Shown here: one piece after another, positions 29,099 to 40,227 of the stretch
Layout of the letters: each line of letters opens with the position of its first letter
How positions within the stretch are numbered: the first letter of the stretch is position 1
From: Unio delphinus
Taxonomy: Eukaryota > Mollusca > Bivalvia > Unionida > Unionidae
Assembly: GCA_029339505.1 (NCBI GenBank)
Contig: JAQISU010000123.1
Location: 3,208,501-3,272,500, forward strand
Length of the DNA: 64,000 bases
Direction of reading: 5' to 3'
Program-made: the position numbers and the translations under genes
Notes under the pieces: generated by a model
What the model saw: only the letters and a program-made list of their open reading frames with translations
Database searches by the model: none
What the model was told of the DNA's origin: nothing

Positions 29099-32020
29099 TC
29101 AACTCCCCTTATTGACATTGTCGCTCTGTCTCTTGATGTATAACTTGAGCATGTTTGCATGGAATGTCTTTACATTACCGTCCATGTCAATTTTATAGTC
29201 CATGTCACCTTTTACTCCTTTAACTTCATATGGACCTTTCCACTGGACTAATAACTTATTCGAACTCGTTGGAAGAAGCAATAGCACCTGATCTCCCACA
29301 AGAAATTTCCTATTACGCGCTCTGCGGTTGTAATACTTGGCATATCTGCGCCCCGATTTAATCAATTCGTCACGTGCCATCTGGCATGTACTCTCAAGTT
29401 TGTTTCTTAGATCTAACACGTACTGGTAAGTAGTTTTTATTTCCTCGTTCGCGACATCACCAGTCCATAGTTCGCATAGTATCCGCATCGGGCCTCGAAC
29501 TGTTCTACCATACAACAGTTCAAAGGGCGAGAACCCTAAACTTTCCTGCGGTACTTCACGGTACGCGAACAAAACAGCGTTTAAATAACGGTCCCAGTCT
29601 TGCGGACGTTCCGCGCACATCTTCCGTAGCATGCTTTTCAGGGTACCATTAAACTTCTCTACCAGTCCATTGCACATCGGATGGTATGGGGTAGTGTTTA
29701 GCTGTTTGATGGATAACAGCCTACTTATTTCACCCATGAGGTCAGAGGTGAATTGGGCACCACAATCAGTGAGGATTTCCTCTGGCACCCCTACCCTACT
29801 GAAGATATCAACTAATGCTTCAGCTACCCTTTCCGTTTCAATAGTTGGTAACGCTACGGCTTCGGGGTATCTGGTTGCGTAATCAACCAGAGTAAGTATG
29901 TACCGATTCTTTCTTTCGGTAACCGGGTGTATTGGTCCTACAATATCTACTGCCACTCTTTTAAACGGTGTATCTATTAATGGCATTTGTCCTAAGGGCA
30001 CCCTTGTGACCCTTCCCTTACAAACGGTTTTCTGACATACGTCGCACGACCTACAGAACCGTGTGACATCGCCATTAACACCGGGCCAGTAGAATTCAGC
30101 GACTACCCTGCTAGTGGTCTTAGCCTTACCTAGGTGTCCTGCCATGCTTGACTCATGCGCCACCCTAAGTACTTGAGATCTATATCTCTGGGGTACGACC
30201 ACTTGCCAATACTTCTTACCCTCCCGAGCGCTAAACTCCCTATGAATTAATCCGTTCTTGCGTACGAATCTAGAGCTACCCCCACGCTTGCAATGTTTAA
30301 TCGCGCCGGACGTGATTTTCTCAACAATTGTTCTGATGGATTCATCACGTTCTTGCTCTTGTTTGAAATCATCACGGGAAATTCCTGAGATCGATTCAGG
30401 GACTATTAATTTACGAAACGCGGTTTTCTCTCGCAGTGTTTGCGCTCGCGTTTCGACTGCCTGGGCCAAAGGTATTTTAAAATCGGCCATGGTTGGAAGA
30501 CGGGAACCTTCAACATTACCGATCGTCAGATCGTATATAGGATTGTCCATACAAAGGGCATCAACAGTTCCCGTTAAGAAAGGTGTTTTTACTGTGATCC
30601 TTGCTACGGGAACGCGACCCATCGTCTGATCAAGTAACATACATGGGGATTCCCACCCGAGCATTTGGTTATCCTGCACGAGACTACGTTTGATCACTAC
30701 GCCCGTACAACCAGTGTCACGCAATACCACGACTTCTCGACCGTTGACAAACCCTCTCGCAGTTGGTACACGCGCTTCAGGAAATATACACGTGCCAAGT
30801 GAATGAATACAAGGTTCTACATGTACGTTGTTATCGGATATACCTTTACTTTGTATAGCCACTGCTACCTTATGTATAAGTGCCTTTCTTTTAGGACAGT
30901 CTTTTTGAACATGACCCAATGCATTACACAAGAAACACCGCACACGCTGAAAAACTGGATTCCCAACTGACCTTTTTACCTCAGCTGATTTTACAGGCTC
31001 CCTAGGCATAGGTCTTACAGACTGGTTTCCAGACTTAAAATCTTTTAAAACCACGTTCTGGGTTCCCCCATGAGCTTCGGCAAATAAATCGGCTTGCTTA
31101 GCCATATCTTTTACGTTTGTGAAGACTTTCTCCTTCAGAAATTGATCTAATTCTCGCCCAACTGTATTAAATAATTGATCTCTGAGCAAGAAATCAGTCA
31201 ACCCTTCAAACGTTTTCACCGCTTTGCCGCATTCAATCCACCGCTCAAAATAGTTCGCAATTCTGACGGTGAACTGACCAAAGGTTTCTCCCTTATCGGG
31301 CTTGCTATACCTGAATTTTTTTCGAAAACCTTGTTCAGTGAGCTCGTACCTTTTGAGAAGTGCTTCCTTTAGGACGTCGTACTTAAACACATCGTCCCTA
31401 GGAAGTCGCGAGTATACATCCAGTGCTTTACCTTTTAATAAAGCACTCAGATGCAGCGCCCAGTCATTTTGACTCCACTTCTGGTTTTCGGCATACCACT
31501 CAAACCGATGAAGATAACTATCTATGTTATCTTTTTCATCGTCAAAGGGAGGTAATTTGGGGCCCCTTAATTTGCTAAAGGCAGAATCGTGTTCTCTTCC
31601 AGATGTCGCTAATTCTACCTTACGCTCATGATCCCGTTGTTTTGCTTTTTCATCTAACTCTATTCGCTTTTGCTCCGCTTCCATTTCCCATCCTATCCTA
31701 TCCTTTTCCGCCTGCTTCTCTAATTCTATCTTTTCCCTCTCAAAGGCCCATTTCCTATCTTCGGATTCCCTTTCTAATTCCCGTTTCCTTTCTTCGGCTT
31801 CCCCTTTTTCCCTTTCTAATTCCCTTTCTAATTCCCTTGCCCTTACCCTTTCTTCCCTTTCCCGGGCTTGTTCTTCCTGAATAAATTTCCTTAGACTTTC
31901 GCCTTCATAACCGAATTCTTTGCCTAAGGCAACCAAGTCCTTAAGGGATGACATGACAATTGTAATATGAATATAGATATATAACCAAACCAATACTTTA
32001 AACACGTTTATACTGGACAC
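29099..32020 (-). CDS. Gag-protease-integrase polyprotein
   Basis: 973 codons; the likely start is Met23 (31954). Residues 40-130 are a charged coiled coil, 150-320 a gypsy-type capsid region, 362-375 a CCHC zinc knuckle (CFLCNALGHVQKDC), 435-440 the aspartic protease DTGCTG, then about 530-600 a linker, an HHCC zinc domain (from His622) and a DD35E integrase core (Asp692, Asp752, Glu788), and a C-terminal SH3-like domain ending near 973. No reverse transcriptase or RNase H lies between protease and integrase or in the 183 bp downstream. In Gmr1-like gypsy elements integrase precedes RT, so this may be such an element with RT-RNase H deleted. It would need enzyme in trans. Confidence 0.9.
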   Translation of the reverse strand: MSSINVFKVLVWLYIYIHITIVMSSLKDLVALGKEFGYEGESLRKFIQEEQAREREERVRARELERELEREKGEAEERKRELERESEDRKWAFEREKIELEKQAEKDRIGWEMEAEQKRIELDEKAKQRDHERKVELATSGREHDSAFSKLRGPKLPPFDDEKDNIDSYLHRFEWYAENQKWSQNDWALHLSALLKGKALDVYSRLPRDDVFKYDVLKEALLKRYELTEQGFRKKFRYSKPDKGETFGQFTVRIANYFERWIECGKAVKTFEGLTDFLLRDQLFNTVGRELDQFLKEKVFTNVKDMAKQADLFAEAHGGTQNVVLKDFKSGNQSVRPMPREPVKSAEVKRSVGNPVFQRVRCFLCNALGHVQKDCPKRKALIHKVAVAIQSKGISDNNVHVEPCIHSLGTCIFPEARVPTARGFVNGREVVVLRDTGCTGVVIKRSLVQDNQMLGWESPCMLLDQTMGRVPVARITVKTPFLTGTVDALCMDNPIYDLTIGNVEGSRLPTMADFKIPLAQAVETRAQTLREKTAFRKLIVPESISGISRDDFKQEQERDESIRTIVEKITSGAIKHCKRGGSSRFVRKNGLIHREFSAREGKKYWQVVVPQRYRSQVLRVAHESSMAGHLGKAKTTSRVVAEFYWPGVNGDVTRFCRSCDVCQKTVCKGRVTRVPLGQMPLIDTPFKRVAVDIVGPIHPVTERKNRYILTLVDYATRYPEAVALPTIETERVAEALVDIFSRVGVPEEILTDCGAQFTSDLMGEISRLLSIKQLNTTPYHPMCNGLVEKFNGTLKSMLRKMCAERPQDWDRYLNAVLFAYREVPQESLGFSPFELLYGRTVRGPMRILCELWTGDVANEEIKTTYQYVLDLRNKLESTCQMARDELIKSGRRYAKYYNRRARNRKFLVGDQVLLLLPTSSNKLLVQWKGPYEVKGVKGDMDYKIDMDGNVKTFHANMLKLYIKRQSDNVNKGS

Positions 32021-32148
32021 ACGGACCTAGGTAAACTAAACAAAGATAAACTCCAACTAGAGTATTATCTTAACAGAAGGTCACGCTCAAATATAAACAT
32101 TAAATGTACACCTTCACAAAAATGATTGACAGTTCACTCAATCCAACG

Positions 32149-32166
32149 ATCCCACTTCTGACACCA
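32149..32166 (-). promoter_or_regulatory. Primer binding site (tRNA-Leu type)
   Basis: ATCCCACTTCTGACACCA on the plus strand equals the 3' end plus CCA of a tRNA-Leu as I recall it, one base inside the right LTR. Confidence 0.7.
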
Positions 32167-32167
32167 T

Positions 32168-33985
32168 TGTAACACAATTGTTACCGAGAGGAGGGTGGAT
32201 TAAATGAACAATACAAACACAATTTGTGAAAGAAAATATAAATTTATGTAATAAATTATAAATGAAAAAAATACAGATGTATTAACACAATAACTCACGC
32301 GCTCAACCCACAATTACACTCACAACCATTCACAATACATGAATAAATTAAATAACAATACAAAAGGAATCACAAATGTAAAGGGATCTCTTGGATTATA
32401 CACAGATCCAAGAATCCTTTACGAAAGTTAAATAAATGCAAGTATGATTCACGAAAAAAATAAACACAAACGACAAACTATCTATCGCACGATGGATTGC
32501 GATAACTAGCACGATCATATACTTGTATTCAATCAAGTTGCTAGCTTTTATTGATATCTATGTGATCACTTGAAATATTATTGCGATCTGACATAAACAT
32601 GCAAATACAACAATGTATTAAATTATATCACAATTTCAATACACCTATGTGTCTCCCCTGTATAACCGCACGATTCAGCAACAGTTGAATCGTCTCCCAG
32701 TTTCCCCGAGAACCGAGGGTTGACCAATACTATTATCGGACGTTTCCCTACACGGATCCACCACAGTTATACGTTCAGACAGCATACAACATCTACCCGA
32801 ACCAACGGTTCCTCACTACCCTAGATGTCGACCCGGACGTTTTACAACTCTAAGACAGCTCCGACACTCGGACTTCTAGCTTTCCGGATATTTACATGTT
32901 ACACAGATGTTGACGAACAGACAGTTCGACACACAGACAGATACTTCAATTCCGTTTGCACAAATTAACGGCACAATCACATTCAGATATTTATACAGAG
33001 ATGTTCCAGAACAAACAATAGATGTCCCACAACAAATCAAACGATTTCAAAGACGTTTATCAAAAGATGGTATCAGATGTGTTAACAGCTACGGTATCAA
33101 CGATGTTTATTAGCAGCTACGGTATCAACGATGCTATTAGCAGCTACGGTATCAACGATGTTATTAGCAGCTACGGTATCAACGATGTTATTAGCAGCTA
33201 CGGTACCAGAAACAATGTAACAACTATGTTAGCAGCTACGGTATCAGAGACGGTATCAACGATGTTATTAGATGCGCTATCAGTGATGAACTTCTACGGT
33301 ATCAACGACGGAATCAACGACGGAATCAACGACGTAATCAGACTGAATCAAACGGTGACAGCTATTGTCAGATGTTATCAGATCTACGGAATCAACGATG
33401 TTATTAGATCTCCGGAATCAGCGATGTTATTAGATCTCCGGAATCAGCGATGTTATTAGATCTCCGGAATCAGCTATAATAAACAAAACCAGACTAATAA
33501 TAGTTGTCTCAAAAATAATCTAAGCCGTAGATTACGATATTGTATTTAAAGTCTAAAAGTGACTAGTAATTCCAAATATTCCACGTTTAATTGCAATAAA
33601 AGCATCATTATACGAAATGATAATCTGAATAAAATTCACAATAAAACGAAATGTAAATTTAACACTCACCCCTTTGGCTGGAGATTTGCAAGACGAGGTT
33701 ATCTATCCTTCGATTAGATATTTTAGATCCCGTAAAAATTTATGATAAATCCTAAGCCTTATATACTCTCAATAGGTGAACATAAATCACATCGAGCTTG
33801 CCGTACACCACGTAAAACGAGTATTTCGGATTTCATGTAAATTACAAATTGGCACATGCAAATCGTTACACGCCACTTAATCACCCCAGGTAATGCGTGT
33901 ACGACGTAATCAAGAAAATGGTGAGTTTCGTTTGCAATTCAAGTACAACAAAAATCAGTTCAAATTTTCGCCTAATTCTGTGACA
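32168..33985 (-). repeat. Right LTR (5' LTR in element orientation)
   Basis: 1818 bp. It has one extra 12-bp GGAATCAACGAC unit (near 33310) relative to the left LTR and is otherwise almost identical. Confidence 0.95.
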
Positions 33986-34126
33986 GGTTGAATTAAACAG
34001 TAGTGGTATTTACTATGCAGAGATTTTAGACTGTGTCGTTTGAATTATATGGCGATGGTTGAATTAAACAGTAGTGGTATTTACTATGTAGAGATTTTAG
34101 ACTGTGTCGTTTGAATTATATGGCGA
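33986..34126. repeat. 71-bp tandem repeat, right part
   Basis: Units start at 33988 and 34059. The first 5 bp are the right target duplication of the LTR element. Confidence 0.85.
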
Positions 34127-34834
34127 TTTTAATATGGTACAAAATTTGTTTTGTTAAAAGTAACATTACACAGTATTCAGATGCTACTGATGTAAGTTTA
34201 CATCGTATTTGTAAATCTCGCAGCTCGTAAGGCAAACTCCGTATAATGTCTTTTAAAGTGTCCATTGTGATAATAATCATACCCCACCAAAGGAAGGTAG
34301 TGACAGCAAGGAGACCGTCTGGTGTGTTCCAGAAAAGCTTTGTCATTGTGTGTAAGCCCATGTATGGGATAGGTATGCACGTAGCATCACCTTTACCAGT
34401 AAGTAAAGCAAAATGGTCGTTCTGTATCACTCTCGGTAGCACAAATGAATGTAATTGGGTTCAATGGTTGTTGAAAAGCGACAATATCGTGCTGCTTCGT
34501 TGATGTCGTAGATATGGCTTTACCTTCGATGCAAGACACAGAACTTCTTCATCCCATAAGATTGGCGTTTGTATTCACAATAAAGTGTTTGTCTTGGAAC
34601 TTTACCATTTTTTTAACCTGAGCTTAGTGTTGTCAGACGGTACATAGTTGTGGTATGACTGTTATACTAGTCTCTGATATACAGTCTAAAGGATTTGTCT
34701 AAGACGTCGACTGAGTATCGGTTGCTTTTATTGAACCGTTGATTTTACAGTTGGTATGAATTTCGCCCTGTCGGTGTCTGTACTGGTATCAGAAATTATT
34801 TGGGCATCCACTGGGACAACTTAGAATATTATAG
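34127..34834. other. Possible continuation of decayed Polinton DNA
   Basis: Open stretches on the minus strand (for example 34116-34442) show no domain I recognise. By position they would follow the PolB motif C relic, but I cannot confirm homology. Confidence 0.3.
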
Positions 34835-35260
34835 GGGGATTGGTGTAGATACAACTGTCTGTATCGAAGTAAACCACTCGATCTCCAAAGCGTTTTATGA
34901 CAGAATATCTTTTTGAATTAGTATTGGCTGTCATGATGACATTTTAAAACGCATCCGGGGTTGCAAATTCAGTAGCTTTTCGTAACTTACGAATATCAAA
35001 TCTTCACAGTCGGTCTTCACGTGTTTCGTGAGCTTTCGCTTGTCGTCCATCAATTCAAAGTAGCGACTTTGTCTCTGCCAAGTATTCTGTCTTTACCACT
35101 ATCAAACGAAGCGCCAATTTTCCCCACAAACAATTTAAGATCTCTTAAGCAAACGACCGTCTTCCTTCTTTCTTTTCCATGTGTTCCAGAATGTCGCGTC
35201 GTTTGGACTGGTACGATTCTTTGAATGTCTATTTGTCTCCTATAATCTGACACGTGAATG
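34835..35260 (-). pseudogene. Relic of an older Polinton family B DNA polymerase
   Basis: The minus-strand translation of 34835-34915 reads RFGDRVVYFDTDSCIYTN, an intact palm motif C (YFDTDS) in the context expected of protein-primed PolB of classical Polintons. Upstream (to about 35260) short segments in several frames continue with lysine-rich polymerase-like sequence, broken by stops and frameshifts. It differs strongly from the polymerases of elements 1-3 (which have VATDSMYI), so it derives from another lineage. Confidence 0.55.
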
Positions 35261-36205
35261 AATATTCACTAGCTTCTTGTCTCAGTTTTGAAAGGTTTGT
35301 TGATGTAATCGAAAGTAATTTCTTTATTTAAATAATCGTCCTTTTGGTATTGTTTTGTGATAGGTAGGAACGTGCCAAATTTCGCATACTTTTAACAGTC
35401 CAGTGAATGAAACTATACGACACTCACGCGCGTTCAAGTCTATGCGCGTTTTTCACCCTTGCGAATACGGATGGTCTTGATTGTATGTTTCATCGCACGT
35501 ATGTGAATGATGTGGTTAGACAGGCTTGAGGTGAGACTTTTGATTTGATCAACCCTTCCTATTGACGAATGTGTTTTACGTCAATGTGTTATGTCAACAT
35601 GTCAGCGTTCCCGTAATAGCGTTAGCGTTTGAGGTAGTTCCAAAATATCTTTGTTGATTCATCTCGGTTTCTTTTTCTGCTTTCTTCTCCGCAACGTGTG
35701 ACTGTTTTATTTTGATTCCAAAATTATATTTGACTACGTTTTACACACACTCGCTCTCTACGTGTAAAAGAGCTTTTCAGGTAGATCTTCTACATTGTCC
35801 ATTTAGCTTTCAGACTATGAAGATGGAATAGTAATAAAACATCGACCTTCTCGTCAGCAATTTACAGACTCAATCGAACGTTAAATTCATATACGACTAC
35901 GGATGTAATAATAAGTTTTGCGAGCTATTGGACGCCATTCTGTTTGCGTGGATCTGGTGTCACTTTGTCCTATGGCTCAAGTTGAGATTGTTGGTTCAGA
36001 ATCACACATATCATGATCTAAATCACTGTGATATAATTCACGTAATAGTTTATGACTCTTTGCTTCTTATTCTTGTTTCTTCTCATCAAAGTGTGATCAT
36101 TACATCTTGATTTTAGCAAGTGATTTCACTAACTTTTACGCACTCACTCATTATGTAGAATGTGATATTCTCACTTTATGTGTATACAATTCATTGAATT
36201 TTCAG
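35261..36205. other. No recognisable gene
   Basis: No supported coding or repeats. Confidence 0.4.
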
Positions 36206-36359
36206 CCTAAAAAAGAAGATAGAAGAATTAGAACAACAGATCGCCCGTCTGGTCAGAGACTCATTACAAAGTATATTTGAGAGTCCTCAAAATGTTCTAT
36301 CCTCTTGCGATAAAAGTCCCCGTCTTTTTCTGAAATCATCCGCCAATGATAACCGATAA
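36206..36359 (+). CDS. Candidate short exon or relic encoding a coiled coil
   Basis: A TTTTCAG acceptor-like sequence precedes 51 open codons beginning LKKKIEELEQQIARLVRDSL and ending in TAA 36357-36359. The heptad pattern looks coding, but no partner exons are visible; it could equally be part of the decayed mobile DNA. Confidence 0.25.
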
Positions 36360-37326
36360 AGTAGATATGAATTTAGTATTGACAAATATTCTTGAAGAGA
36401 ATACGAAATCAGCCAAAGCTGAATTGAGCTCATCCTCTTCTGGAAGAAGAATGTTAGCTACAACTGACGTAGTAGTCGTAGTCGTAAAATTGGTAAAATA
36501 TCCAAATCCATGTGTATTTTCCTATGCTGTCAAGCAAGAGGTAGACAATTGGAGTCATCAGCAATCGTTTCGTGCATACCTGATTTACCATGACCACAGT
36601 CACATCGATATTTAAAAATAAATTTATGTGTAGATTCAGTGGTGTCTCATGCAGGTCTCTACGAACCAACAGATTGACGACATTTGAGAAGAAAAGTATA
36701 GCGATGCAAATTATTGTAACGTCGCCCTCTTAGTAAGAGGGGTAGTTAACTGGATTTAGTTACGTTAAATAGGGAATGATCTTCATCGATATTATGACCC
36801 GGTGTGAGTGAAAGACAGAATATCAACTAGGCTAGATTATTGGGAAGAAATAATGCAATACGAGCCCCCTTAGACAAGAAAATCAGCACATTAAATCATA
36901 CAAATTCATAGTGGTAATTTCAATTCATCTTCAATGATATCAGGGTTTAATAGCAGTGTCTAATGTGATATATTACAACATAATCTCGACTGTTCTAACG
37001 TTTCCGATCTCCTTCAGTCTTCTCTTTCCGACTGCCTCGTCCTTCTTGGACTCCCCAGATTTTACTCTCTACTTGTCACTTTCCCCTTTTTGACCTCACT
37101 AGTCACTTCTCCCTTTTCATTCTCTTTTATGCGGACTTCGTCTCTTGATTGTCGAGTCCCCTCTCCCTCGGAAAAATGTTTCCTTATAGCAATTAACTTT
37201 AGAACTTGTGCATCCGGCACTAAAACATGTCTTTCTCACAAGACAGACACGTGGTCCCTCCCTTGTTTAACGAGGAAAGCACTATTGTTTTCGTAGGCTT
37301 CCCTCAGAACCATTCCCCATCAAACA

Positions 37327-37328
<2 letters not shown>
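36360..37328. other. No recognisable gene
   Basis: A serine-rich and valine-rich open stretch at 36346-36615 lacks recognisable features; nothing else is seen. Confidence 0.4.

Positions 37329-37395
<67 letters not shown>
37329..37395. repeat. (CT)n microsatellite, 67 bp
   Basis: Uninterrupted CT dinucleotides. Confidence 0.97.
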
Positions 37396-37397
<2 letters not shown>

Positions 37398-37990
37398 AAA
37401 ATTTCGGACAAAAGAATGTTGTCCAAGGTAGTCACCTTAAATGCCCATTATTTCCAACATGTACGCCATAACTTTACTCAGCCAATCATATGCAGTGGTT
37501 TCTATTTAGAAACATCCTAATATAATAATTTGTTTCGTCAGTAAGACTCTCTGAACTATATAATATAACTGTTCCCTTTGAAGAATGGCTTTTTGACACT
37601 GTCTCTTTCTCAAACGCGTTTTAAGATATGCGGTCAATTTTATTGAATCGGAGCACTGGCCCCTTGGAAAATTTGACATTGATATGAAATAAATTAAGAG
37701 CAAGGGCCGAAATGAATCTTCACAAATACTCCCTTGGTCTAGATTTGATAAAATCTTAATGCGTTCAACTTTAAGGTTTACTGCTTATTTACAATTCAAT
37801 ACTTCACAATTATATTAACCGTCCTTGTTTAACAAATGCCAACGGCCCATTTCAGCGTTTCCCAGATCTCTGTATACACGAGATATTAGTCCTATCTCCA
37901 AACTGTTTTTGCATTTGTGTATGTTTTGTGTATGCTTTTTAGTATTCAGTATATCTATGTATTTTCCAACTAAAAAACTTTCTCGTGTAT
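37396..37990. other. No recognisable gene
   Basis: Intergenic sequence between two microsatellites. Confidence 0.4.
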
Positions 37991-38238
37991 TTATGTATGT
38001 ATGTGTGTGTGCACGCACGCACGCACGCATGCAAGTACGTACGTATGTATGTATGTATGTATGTATGTATGTATGTATGTATGTATGTATGTATGTATGT
38101 ATGTATGTATGTATGTATGTATGTATGTATGTATGTATGCATGCATGCATGCATGCATGCATGCATGCATGCATGTATGCATGCATGTATGTATGTATGT
38201 ATGTATGTATGTATGTATGTATGTATGTATGTATGTAG
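37991..38238. repeat. (ATGT)n/(ATGC)n compound microsatellite
   Basis: GTAT-type tetranucleotides with an inner block of GCAT units and a short CGCA run. All six frames are open across it because the unit has no stop; none is a gene. Confidence 0.97.
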
Positions 38239-38640
38239 AGAAGTCTGAAAACTGTTAGAGTTAGTACAACCCTTATGCTGCGGTCGATGGTGACGTGGCT
38301 TAAATGACGGTATTGGTTTACTAAGAGTGAGAGACCGATGCATCGAGATGAACCGGTATGCAGGGAATAAGGATGCTATCGATGAATCATTTGGCTGACT
38401 TAGAGAGTCGGTCCATGCTTCGTGTCTCCTTGGCCTGTTGTCGAGAGTTGTGGAACCCGAAATACAGAGTGAGCATACCCACTGTGAAACAGTAGATGCA
38501 TCGTGTAGTCAACTGGACGCCACGAGATATGCGTGTTCCATTGTTTAAAATCATATTATTTAGTATTACTGAATGCAATCAATAATTCAATATCGCTAGG
38601 GTGATTAAAATCGATAATACATACACCCAACGTGTGGATG
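38239..38640. other. No recognisable gene
   Basis: No supported features. Confidence 0.4.
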
Positions 38641-38945
38641 AAATATACGTTATAACTTTTTATTGATCACCTTTGGTGTTAGAATCCAACGATGTTCATA
38701 TGTTTTTTTAAAAAAAAAACTTGTATATATTGATCACCTTTGAAGTTAGAATCTTACATTGTTCATATTGGTGTATAAACTATATAGTTTGATCACCCTT
38801 GATTATGAGACATACATTATTTATATTATTTATAATATTTTAGAAATTGATCAACATTAGTGATAGAATCATCCGTTGTTTATTTTTGTATACAAATTGT
38901 ATACATTGATCACCTTTGAGTCATATATTATTTATATTTTGTTGA
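38641..38945. repeat. Diverged ~60-bp tandem repeat, about five units
   Basis: Units each start with a form of TTGATCACCTTTG and continue with AGAATC, CATTGTTCATATT and GTATA blocks at about 38661, 38730, 38790, 38847 and 38908. They lie immediately 3' of the short minus-strand gene end at 38959. Confidence 0.7.
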
Positions 38946-38958
38946 TCATGGACTGCGT

Positions 38959-39147
38959 TCAGTTCAGGGCCTTGATCTTCGTCTCGTTTGGGCTGAAACT
39001 GATACGCCTCACTTTATAGCGAGCAGCATCTTCTTCAGATTCGTGAAGTTGGCCATCTTCAAGGGGTTCACCTTCCTCAAACAACGAAGATGAGCATGAC
39101 AAATTTGCCATAAATTCGCATGTGTCGTCACTATCACCCATTTTCAT
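38959..39147 (-). CDS. 5' coding part of a host gene, unknown acidic protein
   Basis: From ATG 39147 the frame gives an acidic, serine-rich N-terminus (GDSDDTCEF, LFEEGEPLEDG, HESEEDAARYK). A plausible splice donor AAA|GTGAGG lies at 39013/39012, so the exon may end after RYK; without splicing the protein is 62 residues and contains RRISF, which fits a PP1-docking RVxF pattern. A promoter-like block is directly upstream. I do not recognise the family; the coding texture and promoter motifs are the case for a real gene. Confidence 0.45.
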   Translation of the reverse strand: MKMGDSDDTCEFMANLSCSSSLFEEGEPLEDGQLHESEEDAARYKVRRISFSPNETKIKALN

Positions 39148-39240
39148 CCCGTACGCTAAACTTGAAGGACTTCCCGACTTACGTCACTTCCGGAAATCCG
39201 ATTTTTTTTACCGGGAGTGTATAAATATTTCCGGAACGTT
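39148..39240 (-). promoter_or_regulatory. CRE/ETS-type promoter of the minus-strand gene
   Basis: On the minus strand TTTCCGGAAGTGACGTAAG (about 39180-39198) combines an ETS core (CCGGAAGT) and a CRE-like TGACGTAA about 35 bp before the ATG, a combination typical of animal housekeeping promoters. Confidence 0.5.
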
Positions 39241-39495
39241 TTCCGTAAAACATCAATTTATGCTCAAAAAATCTTATTTTTCTCCTTTGTGAGTTAAAAG
39301 CTACATCTAAAATGTACATTTCTGAGTTATTCAGCGAAAAAGAAACATTTTGTTATATAATGTGTATCTGACGCTAGTAGACCTTTATACTATTCCATCC
39401 AGTTAGAGCAAGGCACGTGACTTCCCATCAAAGCTTCAGTAAACCCAAAGGATGAATATTACAAGTGACAGTGAAAGCAATTCCTTCTATTTGAT

Positions 39496-39501
39496 TGTTT
39501 A
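39496..39501. repeat. Target site duplication of element 2, left copy
   Basis: TGTTTA here versus TGTTTG at 63468-63473 (one transition). Confidence 0.6.
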
Positions 39502-39650
39502 AGCAGCAGAAGGGGCGAACAGACCAACTTTTAGACGCGTCAATTTGGCAAACCAAGGCTTCCTCCAAAATCGTAAAAAAAAGCGTCTAATTGGCTAACC
39601 AAGATCGTTAAAAAAGACGCCAAAGTCTTTGTCGCGCCCCCTCTGCTGCT
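39502..39650. repeat. Element 2 left TIR
   Basis: Inverted relative of 63323-63468. It starts AGCAGCAGAAGGGGCGAAC and ends CGCCCCCTCTGCTGCT, again self-bounded by an inverted repeat, but the inside is unlike element 1. Confidence 0.9.
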
Positions 39651-39842
39651 ATTTATGATTCCAATATTTCATCTGATTGAGGGACTGAACAGACTTACGT
39701 TCGGTTCCTAAAAGGCCCTCCAGCGGTACCCATTATTTATCAACAATAATCAACGATATGATATAATCAACCATTTTCATTGTATAAAATTGCCAATGGC
39801 CTATAACAACGCAAGGCATATTCCGATATGGTTCATAATAAT

Positions 39843-39893
<51 letters not shown>

Positions 39894-40227
39894 CAACCCA
39901 GTTATATATTTTTGTTAAATACCGTTCATATTAAAAATATATATTACTGGTTACTAAATTTAATAATCTATTCGTGAATTTTTTTATCATTGGGGTTAGA
40001 CATATAATAATAATATTTATAACCCCAATGAGGATTTTTTCGATGATCTTTATCTAATAATAAAAATATCATTCCATGCTAGTTGGTAAATTGTGCCACA
40101 TATGTGTACATAAAAACGTAATTTATTATCATAACGACTAATATATGGTTTATAACTGATAACTCCCCAACGTACCACCATTATACATAATTCATTTAAT
40201 TCAATATTGAAAGTTCCCTGTGTAGCG
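39651..40227. other. AT-rich left subterminal region of element 2
   Basis: No gene recognised. It holds an (AT)n run at 39849-39890 and a hairpin with 11-bp stem TCATTGGGGTT/AACCCCAATGA (39987-39997 and 40021-40031). A minus-strand open stretch at 40050-40247 continues past the ATPase end but has no family I know. Elements 1 and 3 lack this region. Confidence 0.45.

Larger units (their letters stand above)
27110..33985 (-). mobile_element. Young Ty3/gypsy-type LTR retrotransposon lacking RT and RNase H
   Basis: Two ~1.8-kb LTRs with TGT...ACA termini, a 5-bp target duplication, a tRNA-Leu-type primer site and a polypurine tract frame one long Gag-protease-integrase frame on the minus strand. 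LTRs differ by one 12-bp repeat unit and very few substitutions, so insertion was recent. It landed within a 71-bp tandem repeat. Confidence 0.92.

Noticed and set aside
30258..31884. Plus-strand frames opposite the Gag-Pol gene
   Set aside because: Antisense shadows of the 973-codon minus-strand frame.
34116..34503. Overlapping frames on both strands of about 85-108 codons
   Set aside because: No domain, no conservation within the window; likely decayed mobile DNA.
37815..38343. Several long open frames on both strands with repeated CMYV or IHTY-type residues
   Set aside because: They are produced by the ATGT/GCAT tetranucleotide run, which has no stops in any frame.
39502..39650. A standalone 149-bp MITE made of the self-bounded TIR
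   Set aside because: Immediate flanks (TGTTTA and ATTTAT) do not match, whereas the left flank nearly matches the one after 63468.
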